DNA of 64,000 nucleotides from Nocardia goodfellowii (GCF_017875645.1 NZ_JAGGMR010000001.1:3348001-3412000), one strand, 5' to 3'. Counted from the first letter of the stretch, positions 1 to 7,778 are shown. Translations and numbers: made by a program. Notes: generated by a model from the letters alone, not told the origin.

Positions 1-35
1 CACTCGGCACGGCAGGCTCCCGGTTTGATGTCGGG

Positions 36-443
36 ATGCACCGTATCCGCAACCGATCCCGTGGTCGGCTCGGCATTCTGGCATTGGCATCGACGCCCCT
101 GGCTGTTTCCGTCCAGGCGTCGGCGGCCGGGAGCGTCGTGCTCACCAACGCGGACTCCGCCAGGTCGATAGTCGCCGAGGTCGGCCACGACATCGAGGTC
201 CGGCTCAGTAGTTATCGGGAGAACGGGGTCACGTACACGTGGCAGCTCCCGGTCTCCAGTGACTCGTCGATCCTGCCGCGCGTCTCCGCCGGTGTGACGC
301 CCGCCGGTGGCGCCGCGGCTGTTTTCCGGGTGGACAAGCCCGGCGACAGCGTGATCAGCGTAGAACGGAATTGCCGACCTGATCCGGACCGCGACTGCCC
401 CTCCGTCATGCTGCCGTGGAAAGTCGCGGTGCGCGTGAAGTAG
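36..443 (+). CDS. secreted chagasin-like (I42-type) protease inhibitor, putative
   Basis: A 135-residue exported protein. Residues 1-10 are basic, 14-30 hydrophobic, with an ASA/AG-type signal peptidase site near residue 31. The mature part is all-beta in character: a strand ending GHDIEVRL (50-57), then GVTYTW (64-69), a glycine-rich turn GGAAAVF (91-97) and KPGDSVISVERNC (101-113). This layout resembles chagasin-type cysteine-protease inhibitors, in which loops around an NG/TG-Y-W segment and a G-rich segment contact the enzyme. Cys113 and Cys121 could form a disulfide. Size fits the family (about 110 residues mature). The family call is inference from motif spacing; a generic secreted beta-sandwich protein is the alternative. 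It does not look co-transcribed with the YCII gene, which has its own ribosome site. Confidence 0.5.
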   Translation: MHRIRNRSRGRLGILALASTPLAVSVQASAAGSVVLTNADSARSIVAEVGHDIEVRLSSYRENGVTYTWQLPVSSDSSILPRVSAGVTPAGGAAAVFRVDKPGDSVISVERNCRPDPDRDCPSVMLPWKVAVRVK

Positions 444-539
444 CGGATGGGTTCGACGGAATGTAGACATCATGGCGTCGGCTCCGACGTTCCGGGTAAG
501 GATGGGCCATCGGGGCGCATCCGTGATCGCGAAGGAGCC

Positions 540-935
540 ATGATGAAGTACGTCATCCTGATTCACTCCAATCCGCAACCATGGGGCCATCCCACCGGCG
601 ACTATCTGCCCGAATACCAGGCGATGTCCCAGGAGGAGCGCGACCGGGTCAACTCCGATTTCGAGAAGTTGCTCGGGGAGATGCACGAAAAGGGTGAGCT
701 GCTGACGGGGGAGGCACTCGGAGCGCCGGAGTCCTCGCGGCTGTACCGGTGGAGCGACGGCAGACCACTGGTGACCGACGGTCCGTATTCGGAGGCCAAG
801 GAGCATTTGGCGGGGTTCTTCCTGATCGACGTCGAAAATCATGCCCGCGCGGAGCAGATCGCCGCGCAGTTCGCCGGTCCCGGGGAAACCGTCGAATTGC
901 GGCCCGCGATGTGGCCGGGCGGCGACGACCAGTGA
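540..935 (+). CDS. YCII-domain (DGPF) protein
   Basis: 131 residues. The ATG at 540 is chosen because GAAGGAG lies just upstream; an in-frame upstream start at 447 would add an unrelated arginine-rich stretch. The protein carries the YCII/DGPF signature (TDGPYSEAKEHLAGFFLIDV) in its second half, typical of the small ferredoxin-like dimeric fold. YCII proteins of this length are habitually encoded beside ECF42-type sigma factors in actinobacteria, and here the stop codon overlaps the GTG of such a sigma gene (GTGA at 932-935). This indicates translational coupling and a shared role, probably as a partner or sensor for the sigma factor. The precise biochemical function of such YCII partners is not established. 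Confidence 0.88.
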   Translation: MMKYVILIHSNPQPWGHPTGDYLPEYQAMSQEERDRVNSDFEKLLGEMHEKGELLTGEALGAPESSRLYRWSDGRPLVTDGPYSEAKEHLAGFFLIDVENHARAEQIAAQFAGPGETVELRPAMWPGGDDQ

Positions 936-2188
936 GCCAACGGGTGGTGCAGGACGCGTGGCGGCGCGAGTCGCCGCACGTCCTGGCCGCCCTGCTGCGC
1001 CGGCACGGCGACCTCGGTGACTGTGAGGATGCCGCCCAGGAAGCGGCCGAGGCGGCGACGGTGCAGTGGGTTCGCGATGGGGTGCCCGCCAATCCGCGCG
1101 GTTGGCTCATCGCGGTGGCGGCACGGCGTTTGATCGATCGGGTGCGGGCCGACCGGGCGCGGGCCGGACGCGAAGAGGCCGTGGCCGCCGCACAGCCGAG
1201 CGACGCGCACTCGGTGCCGGCGGTGGATCAGACGGCAGACGACAGCGACGACATGCTGCGGATGCTGGTGCTCTGCTGTCATCCGGCTCTGAGCCGCTCT
1301 TCGCAGGTCGCGTTGACCCTGCACGCGGTAGGCGGATTGGGAACCGGTGAGATCGCCGCCGCCTACCTCGTTCCGCCACGCACCATGGCGCAACGTCTCA
1401 CCCGGGCCCGGTCGACTTTGCGGTCGGCCGGTGCGATGTTCGAGCTACCGAGCCCCTCGGAGCTACCCGCGCGCATCACGTCCGTCCTCGATGTGTGCCA
1501 TCTGCTGTTCACCGAGGGGCACACCCGTTCCGCCGGCGGCGCACTGGTGGATTGGAGCCTGACCGAGGAAGCGATTCGCCTGACCCGCCAATTACATTCC
1601 GCGATACCGGAGCACGACGAGGTCGCGGGAGCGCTGGCCCTCATGCTGCTCACGCACGCTCGAGCGGCGACCCGGTCCGCGGACGGCAACCTGGTACCGC
1701 TGGCCGAACAGAACCGTGCCCGGTGGGACCGGCAACTGATCGCGGAAGGCGTCGGCATCCTGGAGCGGGTCCTGCCGCGCGGCCATGTCGGCCGGTTCCA
1801 GTTACAGGCGGCGATCGCCGCGGTGCACGCGGAAGCATCCGACTGGGAGCGCACCGACTGGCCGCAGATCAGCATCCTCTACGCCATGCTCGACCGCGTC
1901 GCACCCAGCCCGTTCGTGACGCTCAACCGCGCCGTCGCGGTCGGCATGGCGGTCGGCCCACAACACGGTTTGGACCTGATCGCGCCCCTGCTCGACAACA
2001 CGTCGATGCGACGTCACCATCGCACCCACGTGGTGCGCGCCCACCTGCTGGAAATGCTCGGCGACCGGACCGCCGCCGTCGACAGCTATCGCCGGGCCGC
2101 GCAACTCGCCACCAGCGTCCCCGAACAGCGGTACCTCAACGATCGTCTGCGTCGCCTCGCCGACCCAGAGCGCACATCGTGCGAGTAG
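932..2188 (+). CDS. ECF42-type RNA polymerase sigma factor with C-terminal TPR-like extension
   Basis: 418 residues from a GTG at 932 that overlaps the stop of the YCII gene. The N-terminal third has sigma-70 region 2 (DCEDAAQEAAEAATVQW, NPRGWLIAVAARRLIDRVR). It is followed by region 4 containing the family-diagnostic DDMLRMLVLCCHPALSRSSQ and the helix-turn-helix GLGTGEIAAAYLVPPRTMAQ. The remaining about 230 residues are helical repeats (FVTLNRAVAVGMAVGP; DRTAAVDSYRRAAQLA), the large extension that marks ECF42 proteins and is thought to replace a separate anti-sigma factor. Directs RNA polymerase to a small regulon; in this family the YCII gene is usually a target or partner. No anti-sigma gene is visible next to it. 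Confidence 0.9.
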   Translation: MSQRVVQDAWRRESPHVLAALLRRHGDLGDCEDAAQEAAEAATVQWVRDGVPANPRGWLIAVAARRLIDRVRADRARAGREEAVAAAQPSDAHSVPAVDQTADDSDDMLRMLVLCCHPALSRSSQVALTLHAVGGLGTGEIAAAYLVPPRTMAQRLTRARSTLRSAGAMFELPSPSELPARITSVLDVCHLLFTEGHTRSAGGALVDWSLTEEAIRLTRQLHSAIPEHDEVAGALALMLLTHARAATRSADGNLVPLAEQNRARWDRQLIAEGVGILERVLPRGHVGRFQLQAAIAAVHAEASDWERTDWPQISILYAMLDRVAPSPFVTLNRAVAVGMAVGPQHGLDLIAPLLDNTSMRRHHRTHVVRAHLLEMLGDRTAAVDSYRRAAQLATSVPEQRYLNDRLRRLADPERTSCE

Positions 2189-2199
2189 GTCGCCACCGA

Positions 2200-2640
2200 T
2201 CAGCGCCTGCGGGTGACTGTCACACCGCGACCTGGACGCCAGTGTTCGACAATGAGCAACTCCGCCGCCGCGTCGACAGAGGTGAGAACCGCCTCGGTGA
2301 GGTCCAACCGGAAGTCCAGGACACCGGGCGGCGAGCCGAGGGGAGCTTTGGCCGGTCCGGTGATCTCGACCGCGACACCGCTGACCTTGGCGTCACCGTC
2401 GCCGGGATGAGCGTGGATAGCGCACCGTCCGTCCCGCAGCAGGTCATCCGCCTTCCTCGCGGCGGGCATGGAGCCGAACATCAGGTCCGGGCCGATGAAC
2501 TCCACTTCTGATCCGCTCACCCGCGGCGCGCCGTCCCTGCGCAGGGTGGCCAGTACATGTGTCTTGTGAGCCTCGAATCGAGACCTCACCTGTGCGGCCA
2601 ACTCCGGTGCCTCACTCGCGAACTGCTGCCATGTCGCCAT
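2200..2640 (-). CDS. pyridoxamine 5'-phosphate oxidase-family (split-barrel) protein
   Basis: 146 residues from the ATG at 2640 (MATWQQFASEAPELAAQVRS). The frame stays open further upstream, but the extra sequence is proline/arginine-rich and looks non-coding. The core (HVLATLRRDGAPRVSGSEVEF, then RDGRCAIHAHPGDGD, then ELLIVEHWRPGRGV) matches the split-barrel flavin/F420-binding family to which many actinobacterial pyridoxamine phosphate oxidase-like and deazaflavin reductases belong. Probably a cytoplasmic redox enzyme using FMN or F420; substrate unknown. Convergent with the sigma gene, with an 11-bp gap. The family is firm, the cofactor is not. Confidence 0.8.
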   Translation of the reverse strand: MATWQQFASEAPELAAQVRSRFEAHKTHVLATLRRDGAPRVSGSEVEFIGPDLMFGSMPAARKADDLLRDGRCAIHAHPGDGDAKVSGVAVEITGPAKAPLGSPPGVLDFRLDLTEAVLTSVDAAAELLIVEHWRPGRGVTVTRRR

Positions 2641-2908
2641 GGGAGCAGGATGCCACCGCTCCGTGACAGCCCTTGTCAGGTTTTCCGCATGCTCTGGCAG
2701 AAGAGGCGTGCTGCCCTGCTCGGCGGGGTGCTCAGCTGGCGTTGCTGCGGCCGAACCGCGTTGAGCTCCTCGGTCTTTCGGGACATGGCGACCGTTGGTT
2801 CGCTCAGTCCGGTATGCAACCAGTGCCGTGGATGTGGCCGACACCCGGTGCGCCATCGGAATCAGTGATCGCCTGACCGGGGCCGGGTCGGTCTGAGAGG
2901 GTCGCCAC

Positions 2909-3796
2909 ATGAAGATCGGTGTCGCGCTTCCGCAGATGGCTCCCGGCTACGGACCGGGTACGACGCTCGACTGGGCCCGGCGGATCGACGCGGGCCCGTT
3001 CTCGAGCGTTTCGGTGGGCGAGCGGGTGACGTTCTCGAACCCGGAGATGGTGGCGACGCTGGGCGCTTGCGCCGCGGTGACCGAGCGGGTGCGGGTCCTG
3101 GCGAATCTTTGGGTGCTGCCGCAGCACCCGATGGCGATGGTCGCCCAGCAGATCGGCACCCTCGACCAGCTCGCCAACGGCCGCCTCGAGGTAGCCGTAG
3201 GCGTCGGCGGTCGCGAACACGACTATCGCGCTCTCGGAGCCGACTTCAAGGGACGGCACCAGCAACTCGACGACAAGGTCGCCGAATTGAAGTCACTGCT
3301 GGCGGGCAAGCCGCCGTTCGAGGGCGCGGATCCGGTCGGGCCGCCGTGCGTGCGGCCGGGCGGGCCGATCATCCTGGCCGGTGCGATGGGTCCGAAGGCG
3401 ATGCGCCGGGCGGCGCGGTGGGCCGACGGTATCTCCGGCTTCAGCATCCCCGGCGCCGCCGAGCAGATCGCCGAGGTGAACGAACTCGCCGAGCGGTGCT
3501 GGGCCGAGGCCGGTCGTACGACCACCCCGCGCAAGGTCAGCGGCTGCTTCACCGCCCTGGGCGGCACCGACGCACCCGCTGCGCTGCGCTCCTTCACCGC
3601 TCGCTACCTCGGCTTTCTCGGACCCAGGACGGCCGAGGCGGTCGCCGCCTCGGCGCGGGCGTCGAGCCCCGAGGTGCTCGCCGAGATCCTCGACGGTGCG
3701 GAGCGGGCCGGGTGCGACGAGTTCATCCTGGTTCCGGCCGTCACCGACCTGAACTTCCTCGAGGTGGCGACCGAGGTGGTGGCCGCACGGCCTTGA
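2909..3796 (+). CDS. luciferase-like (LLM) class F420-dependent oxidoreductase
   Basis: 295 residues, ATG start. TIM-barrel luciferase-like monooxygenase: MKIGVALPQMAPGYGPG at the N-terminus, LANLWVLPQHPMAMVAQQIG (70-90), LANGRLEVAVGVGG (about 94-107), then PIILAGAMGPKAMRRAARWA. The L-x-NGR-x-x-x-GVGxG segment contacts the deazaflavin in actinobacterial F420-dependent members, which is why F420 rather than FMN is favoured. Likely catalyses a hydride transfer or monooxygenation on an unknown substrate. It stands alone: the PNPOx gene diverges from it and a DUF222 stub ends 22 bp downstream on the other strand. Confidence 0.85.
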   Translation: MKIGVALPQMAPGYGPGTTLDWARRIDAGPFSSVSVGERVTFSNPEMVATLGACAAVTERVRVLANLWVLPQHPMAMVAQQIGTLDQLANGRLEVAVGVGGREHDYRALGADFKGRHQQLDDKVAELKSLLAGKPPFEGADPVGPPCVRPGGPIILAGAMGPKAMRRAARWADGISGFSIPGAAEQIAEVNELAERCWAEAGRTTTPRKVSGCFTALGGTDAPAALRSFTARYLGFLGPRTAEAVAASARASSPEVLAEILDGAERAGCDEFILVPAVTDLNFLEVATEVVAARP

Positions 3797-3818
3797 CGCT
3801 CGAGGCCCGGTTCCGGGC

Positions 3819-4136
3819 TCAACTCGCTGCCGCCAGCACCCGCCACACTTTTCTGGAACGCGCGCGGACCTGTGGAGCCGCGTATTCGATTCGCCGGCGC
3901 GCTTCGTGCGCACTGATCCGCAGCAGATCGGTCAAAAGCTCCACGGTGTCCCGATACCCGGTGTCCGCGGCGAGGTCACGGCGCTCGGCTTCGGCGACGG
4001 CCGCGCGCATGGCGGCATCCAGCTGCCTTCGGCGGCGCTCGGTTTCGACGAGGATACGCAGCAGGTCCACATCGGCCAGTTCGGCCCAGCCTGACGTTCG
4101 AGCATCCGGCGCCAGCGCGGTCGAATGTATTTTCAC
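3819..4136 (-). CDS. truncated DUF222/13E12-repeat-type protein
   Basis: 105 residues from a GTG at 4136. The helical segment LVETERRRRQLDAAMRAAVAEAERR followed by DTVELLTDLLRISAHEARRRIEYA (a piece of each is seen at residues 30-85) is characteristic of the N-terminus of 13E12/DUF222 proteins. These are normally 400-500 residues and end in an HNH nuclease domain. Here the frame stops after 105 residues, immediately before the 3' end of the neighbouring oxidoreductase gene, so the nuclease half is missing. A near-perfect SOS box lies 21 bp upstream. In mycobacteria several 13E12 genes are LexA-controlled, so the stub has kept its ancestral regulation. It may be non-functional or a stand-alone N-terminal domain. 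Confidence 0.7.
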   Translation of the reverse strand: MKIHSTALAPDARTSGWAELADVDLLRILVETERRRRQLDAAMRAAVAEAERRDLAADTGYRDTVELLTDLLRISAHEARRRIEYAAPQVRARSRKVWRVLAAAS

Positions 4137-4156
4137 GCGGGCAGCCTATCGCAGAA

Positions 4157-4172
4157 TAGAACGTATGTTCGA
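4157..4172. promoter_or_regulatory. SOS box (LexA operator)
   Basis: TAGAACGTATGTTCGA matches the mycobacterial/actinobacterial LexA consensus TCGAAC-N4-GTTCGA at 11 of 12 defined positions. It sits 21 bp upstream of the GTG of the DUF222 stub, the normal position for an SOS-controlled gene. Predicts DNA-damage induction of the minus-strand gene. Confidence 0.75.
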
Positions 4173-4215
4173 CAATTCGGCCTGGCATGCCTGAGCCGCT
4201 GTCACGGCCGGTGGG

Positions 4216-4481
4216 CTAGGAACCCAGGGCGTCCAAAGCTGGTGCGACGACGGCGAACGCCGCCTCGGTCAACGCGGCGGGGTCCGGGTCGCCTGCGCTC
4301 CACCGCTGGAGCACGGTACCGAAGGCGCTGAGGGTGATTCCTGCGGCGAGCTGCGGGTAGGGGTCGTTCGGCTCCGGATCCTGAGCGCCAACGTGGACAG
4401 TGCGACAAGTGATCCGAGGGCGAGCCCGGCAACGCTCAGGAGCAGCGCGAGCAGATAGTTGCGCCAGCGAAATTCCGCCAC
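4216..4481 (-). pseudogene. junction of a membrane-protein N-terminus and a TetR C-terminal remnant
   Basis: Two partial genes meet here on the minus strand. From a GTG at 4481 the frame reads a convincing transmembrane start (WRNYLLALLLSVAGLALGSL) for about 35 residues. From about 4390 to 4216 a different frame encodes EPNDPYPQLAAGITLSAFGT, then LQRWSAGDPDPAALTEAAFA and a natural stop, which is the C-terminal helix pair of a TetR-family regulator of the MftR-like kind. Neither partner is complete, so a deletion has fused the start of one gene to the end of another. No function expected. Confidence 0.6.
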
Positions 4482-4535
4482 GAACGCCGCTCCTCGGTCA
4501 TCACCAGCGCTCTCGATCGGTCCGGTCGGCTGAGC

Positions 4536-4919
4536 TCAGATGAACAGTCCGAGCACGGCACCGCTGACGACCAGCTTGAGGATCCAGTCCGCCATGTGCA
4601 CCAGGGCGGTCGGGATCGGAACGTTCTCGTGGACGATCGCGCCGCTGAGAATGGTCACCGGAAGTATCGCGACGATCGCGCCCAGGGCCGCCCCGGCCCC
4701 GGCGCCATGCCGGTCTCCGGCGAGCAGCAGGGTGGCCAGCACCGCGGCCGCCACCAAGCCACGCAGCACCACGGACGCCATCTGCACCGGCAGGCCGAGC
4801 CCGGGCCGTGGCGCACTCGTCCGTGCCACCAGCGCGGCGACCGGGGGCGCCGCGTACAACACGGCACTGATGACGAAGGAGACAACCGCCGCGATGACGA
4901 TTCCCGCTGCGATATTCAT
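4536..4919 (-). CDS. DUF1761-type four-helix membrane protein
   Basis: 127 residues with four hydrophobic segments: IVIAAVVSFVISAVLYAA (about 6-23), VVLRGLVAAAVLATLLLA (about 50-67), ALGAIVAILPVTILSGAIVH (about 78-97) and ILKLVVSGAVLGLFI (113-127). The ending WILKLVVSGAVLGLFI corresponds to the closing helix of DUF1761 integral membrane proteins. Function of the family is unknown. Divergently transcribed from a TetR gene 67 bp away, with a double palindromic operator in between, so it is almost certainly the regulator's target. The ribosome site AGGAGTG lies just upstream of the ATG. Confidence 0.75.
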   Translation of the reverse strand: MNIAAGIVIAAVVSFVISAVLYAAPPVAALVARTSAPRPGLGLPVQMASVVLRGLVAAAVLATLLLAGDRHGAGAGAALGAIVAILPVTILSGAIVHENVPIPTALVHMADWILKLVVSGAVLGLFI

Positions 4920-4929
4920 GAGCCACTCC

Positions 4930-4986
4930 TTTAGTACTGGTTAGTACTAAAGGTAGGAGGCCGGGTCAGTACTGTCAAGTACTAAA
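4930..4986. promoter_or_regulatory. double AGTACT operator of the divergent TetR/DUF1761 pair
   Basis: Two copies of an inverted repeat: TTTAGTACT-N4-AGTACTAAA (4930-4951) and CAGTACT-N4-AGTACTAAA (4967-4986). The AGTACT core occurs four times (4933, 4943, 4968, 4978), spaced 10 bp within each pair and 35 bp between pairs. The second copy abuts the ATG of the TetR gene, as expected for autorepression, and the first overlaps the upstream region of the DUF1761 gene. Confidence 0.8.
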
Positions 4987-5616
4987 ATGTCGTGCATGAA
5001 CTCTCCCGAGGGACGCCGGGGCCGACCGCGCGGCAAATCCGGCGCCGAACTGCTGGCCGTCGCCCGCGAGGTATTTCTGGAGTTCGGTTTCGCGGGAACG
5101 TCGATGGACGAGATCGCCGCGCGTGCCGGGATTTCCAAGGCCTCGCTCTATCGCGAACACCCCTCGAAGGCAGGTCTGTTCGCCGCGGTTGTGGCGGATT
5201 GGACAACCGCCGGCCGGCATGCGATGCGGCCGGCCCTCGCACGGCTCGAGGCGGCCGAGGATATCCGCGAGGGACTACTGGCCTGGGCGCGAGGTCTGCT
5301 GGCGGGTGTTCTCTCGTCGACCGTGGTCGAAATGCGCCGCCTGGTGACCGCCGAGGCGGCCCGTCAGCCCGCGGTCGGAAGAACCTATCTGCACCAGAGT
5401 TGGATCAGGAACATCGCCGATCTCGCCGAGACGCTCCGGGTACTGGACGCCCGCGGCATGCTGCGGATCCCTGATCCCGAGGCGGCCGCCGAACAACTCA
5501 CCTGGCTGGTTGTCGGCGCACCGCTGAACGCTCGGATGCTCGACCCCACCGCGACGCCGACCGATACGGCCGATGCGGCGGTCGACCTGTTCCTGGCTGC
5601 TTACGATCGGGTGTAA
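4987..5616 (+). CDS. TetR-family transcriptional repressor
   Basis: 209 residues. The N-terminal helix-turn-helix reads AREVFLEFGFAGTSMDEIAA then GISKASLYREHPSKAGLF, the standard TetR pattern (residues about 24-70). The C-terminal ligand domain is of the AefR/TetR_C_7 style (LSSTVVEMRRLVTAEAARQP). The start at 4987 directly adjoins the operator; the ATG at 4996 is an alternative. It most likely represses itself and the divergent DUF1761 membrane gene through the AGTACT palindromes. Ligand unknown. Confidence 0.88.
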   Translation: MSCMNSPEGRRGRPRGKSGAELLAVAREVFLEFGFAGTSMDEIAARAGISKASLYREHPSKAGLFAAVVADWTTAGRHAMRPALARLEAAEDIREGLLAWARGLLAGVLSSTVVEMRRLVTAEAARQPAVGRTYLHQSWIRNIADLAETLRVLDARGMLRIPDPEAAAEQLTWLVVGAPLNARMLDPTATPTDTADAAVDLFLAAYDRV

Positions 5617-5871
5617 CCACCTCCGTGCTGGTGAATTCTGTACCTGCCGCTCGGGCCGTGGGACAACCGAGTCCATCGAACTCGGTACGGTCACCGACCG
5701 GGTTGGTGTTTAGATGGCTTGCACGCCAAAGGATCTCGTCGGCGCCTATCATTGAAATCGATACTTCTCGCGTCTGAGTCCGCGACGCGGGAGCTGCACT
5801 GCGCCGAGGCAGGGCCCACTCGAGAGCGGACGAGACAGGCGTGGTGGCGTGAGCTTCCCTGATCGCCTCTG

Positions 5872-6663
5872 ATGTCCGCATTCGCCGAGGTGACCACCCG
5901 ATTCCTGACGGTTCTTCAGCAGGGGGACTATCGGATGAGCGAGTTGTGCACCGCTGCGGCGGAGGTGCTTTCGATCGAGCGAGCCGCGATCGCGATCGAC
6001 GAGCTGGACGCGGGTCTGCAAGCGTGGTGCGCCACCGACAGCACCGCCGCCGCTATCGAAGAAGTACAAGCCGCGCTGGGCGAGGGCCCCGGTGTGACCG
6101 CGATCGAAGACAGCTCCCCGGTCCTGGTCCGGGACCTGCGCGCCGACAACAAGCGGTGGCCGGCATTTCTCGGTGTCCTCGCCGACCGGAGGATCAACGG
6201 CTCGATGCTCGCGCTGCCGTTGCAACTCGGGGTCGTGCGGTTGGGTGTGCTCGATCTCTACTGCGCCCGACCGCGCGATCTGGACCGGAACACCCTCGCC
6301 GCGGGACTGCACGTCGCCGACCTGGTGACCACGCTGCTGCTCTCCAGCAGTCCGCGAAGCGGCGGCGGGCCCGCCCGCGATTCCGGGGGACGCGTCTGTG
6401 AGGTTACGCCGCTCCGTGATCTCCTACTGACCGACCAGGCTGCCACCGAAACAGGTGGCGGGTTCGAGTGGTGGTGGCAGGCCGGGGCCGCCAACCGCGC
6501 TGTCCACCAAGCCGCCGGCATAGTGATCGCCCAAGCCGGTGCCTCGGCTCGGGGCGCTTACGCCCTGCTGCGGGGATACGCCTACGGGCAAGGGCTTTCG
6601 CTGACCGAGGTCGCCGAGCGGGTCGTGGCCCGCCGGTTGCGGTTCGGTCCCGAGAACATCTGA
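5872..6663 (+). CDS. GAF-ANTAR domain regulator
   Basis: 263 residues. Residues about 5-160 form a GAF sensor domain (LCTAAAEVLSIERAAIAID; GEGPGVTAIEDSSPVLVRDL; SMLALPLQLGVVRLGVLDLY). The C-terminal about 55 residues (AVHQAAGIVIAQAGASARGA, YALLRGYAYGQGLSLTEVAE) match the ANTAR RNA-binding fold, with the A-x-G-x-(I/V)-x-x-Q core and a spaced hydrophobic helix. ANTAR proteins bind dual hairpins in nascent RNA to cause antitermination. First of a tandem pair: the next GAF-ANTAR gene begins 18 bp downstream with a good ribosome site, so they are likely co-transcribed. No clear ribosome site at 5872; the ATG at 5935 is an alternative. Confidence 0.85.
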   Translation: MSAFAEVTTRFLTVLQQGDYRMSELCTAAAEVLSIERAAIAIDELDAGLQAWCATDSTAAAIEEVQAALGEGPGVTAIEDSSPVLVRDLRADNKRWPAFLGVLADRRINGSMLALPLQLGVVRLGVLDLYCARPRDLDRNTLAAGLHVADLVTTLLLSSSPRSGGGPARDSGGRVCEVTPLRDLLLTDQAATETGGGFEWWWQAGAANRAVHQAAGIVIAQAGASARGAYALLRGYAYGQGLSLTEVAERVVARRLRFGPENI

Positions 6664-6681
6664 GAAAGGGAGCCGTAGACC

Positions 6682-7419
6682 ATGGAATCCCGAGAAGGAC
6701 CCCTGCTGAACGCCTTGGTGCGGCTCGCCGACACCTCGGCCGCCGACTACGACATGGCCGACCGCTGTCAGCAGTTGGTCGAGGCCTGCGTGCGGTTGCT
6801 CGACGCCGCTCAGGCCGGGCTGCTGCTGTCCGATCACCGCGGAGTGTTGCGGGTGTCGGCCGCGACCAGCGGGCAAACACATCGACTGGAACTGTTCCAG
6901 CTCGAATCCGCCCACGGCCCGGGTATACAGTCCTGCCACACCGGCATCCCGGTTCCGGTCCACGACCTCGCCGCGGCCGCGTTCCGCTGGCCGGAGTTCG
7001 CGCGCCGCGGTCTGGACAACGGTTACCTCTCGGCGTATGCCCTGCCGCTGCGGCTCCGCACCGAAACCATCGGCGCGCTCGACCTTTACGGGACGAGCGC
7101 GTCTGCCCTGGGCCACGCGGACCTGCGGGTGGCGCAGGCGCTGGCCGATGTCGCCTGCATCGGCATCCTGCAATCCCGGGTGCTCGAGCGCTCCAAAACC
7201 CTGAACAGCCAACTACGTTCGGCGTTGAACAGCCGGATCGTGATCGAACAAGCCAAGGGCGTGCTCGCCGAGCGCGGGCAACTCGATATGGATCAGGCAT
7301 TTCATCGGCTGCGCGAGCACGCGCGCAGCAACAACCTGCGGCTGGCCGATGTGTCCGCCGGCGTGGTCTCGGGTGCGGTGGACACCGGGACGATCCTGAC
7401 TCGGCCACCCACCGGGTAG
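6682..7419 (+). CDS. GAF-ANTAR domain regulator (second copy)
   Basis: 245 residues, ATG after GAAAGGGAG. GAF domain at about 20-165 (CVRLLDAAQAGLLLSDHRG; ESAHGPGIQSCHTGIPVPVH; YALPLRLRTETIGALDLYG). Canonical ANTAR domain at about 185-235: LNSRIVIEQAKGVLAERGQL, DMDQAFHRLREHARSNNLRL. The ANTAR motif is much better preserved here than in the upstream partner, suggesting this is the active RNA-binding member. The two genes share domain order but little sequence, so they are an old duplication or assembled pair. Role: signal-dependent antitermination; target transcript not evident in the window. Confidence 0.92.
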   Translation: MESREGPLLNALVRLADTSAADYDMADRCQQLVEACVRLLDAAQAGLLLSDHRGVLRVSAATSGQTHRLELFQLESAHGPGIQSCHTGIPVPVHDLAAAAFRWPEFARRGLDNGYLSAYALPLRLRTETIGALDLYGTSASALGHADLRVAQALADVACIGILQSRVLERSKTLNSQLRSALNSRIVIEQAKGVLAERGQLDMDQAFHRLREHARSNNLRLADVSAGVVSGAVDTGTILTRPPTG

Positions 7420-7430
7420 CCGCTGCGCGC

Positions 7431-7778
7431 TCAGCCGCGCAAGGATCGCCAGCAGAAGATATCGGTCACCTGTCGGGGCTGATCGCGCTCCACCTGCCGG
7501 GCGGGCAAGGCCTCGAACAGTGCCTTCGTCCATTGGGTCACGGTCAGTGCGCCACGCCAGTCGGCGCGGACCGAGGAGCCGGAATCCTCGAGCATCGCCA
7601 GCGCCACGTGTTCGACGCGTAATTGCCGGTTCCCCGCGGCGTTGGCGATGTCCACCGCCCGCTGCAGCACCTGCTCGAGTTCGGCGGTGATCCATCCTTC
7701 GACCTGGGTGACGTTCTCCGGTGGTGTGGGATCCGGGGACACCGGGTCGGTGGTGGGGGGCGGTGCGGTTGTCGTCAT
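7431..7778 (-). CDS. small Clp-N-like domain protein
   Basis: 115 residues from the ATG at 7778, preceded by GGAGGCGAC, an excellent ribosome site; the open frame upstream to 8093 is ignored for that reason. After a proline/threonine-rich start (about 1-28) the sequence VEGWITAELEQVLQRAVDIA, NAAGNRQLRVEHVALAMLED resembles one repeat of the Clp R (N-terminal) domain, where A-x-x-x-A-x-x-x-G-x-x-x-x-x-x-EH-L-x-x-A-L-L is the hallmark. Such isolated domains can bind protease chaperones or adaptors. Whether it interacts with ClpC is unknown. Convergent with the GAF-ANTAR gene. Confidence 0.6.
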   Translation of the reverse strand: MTTTAPPPTTDPVSPDPTPPENVTQVEGWITAELEQVLQRAVDIANAAGNRQLRVEHVALAMLEDSGSSVRADWRGALTVTQWTKALFEALPARQVERDQPRQVTDIFCWRSLRG

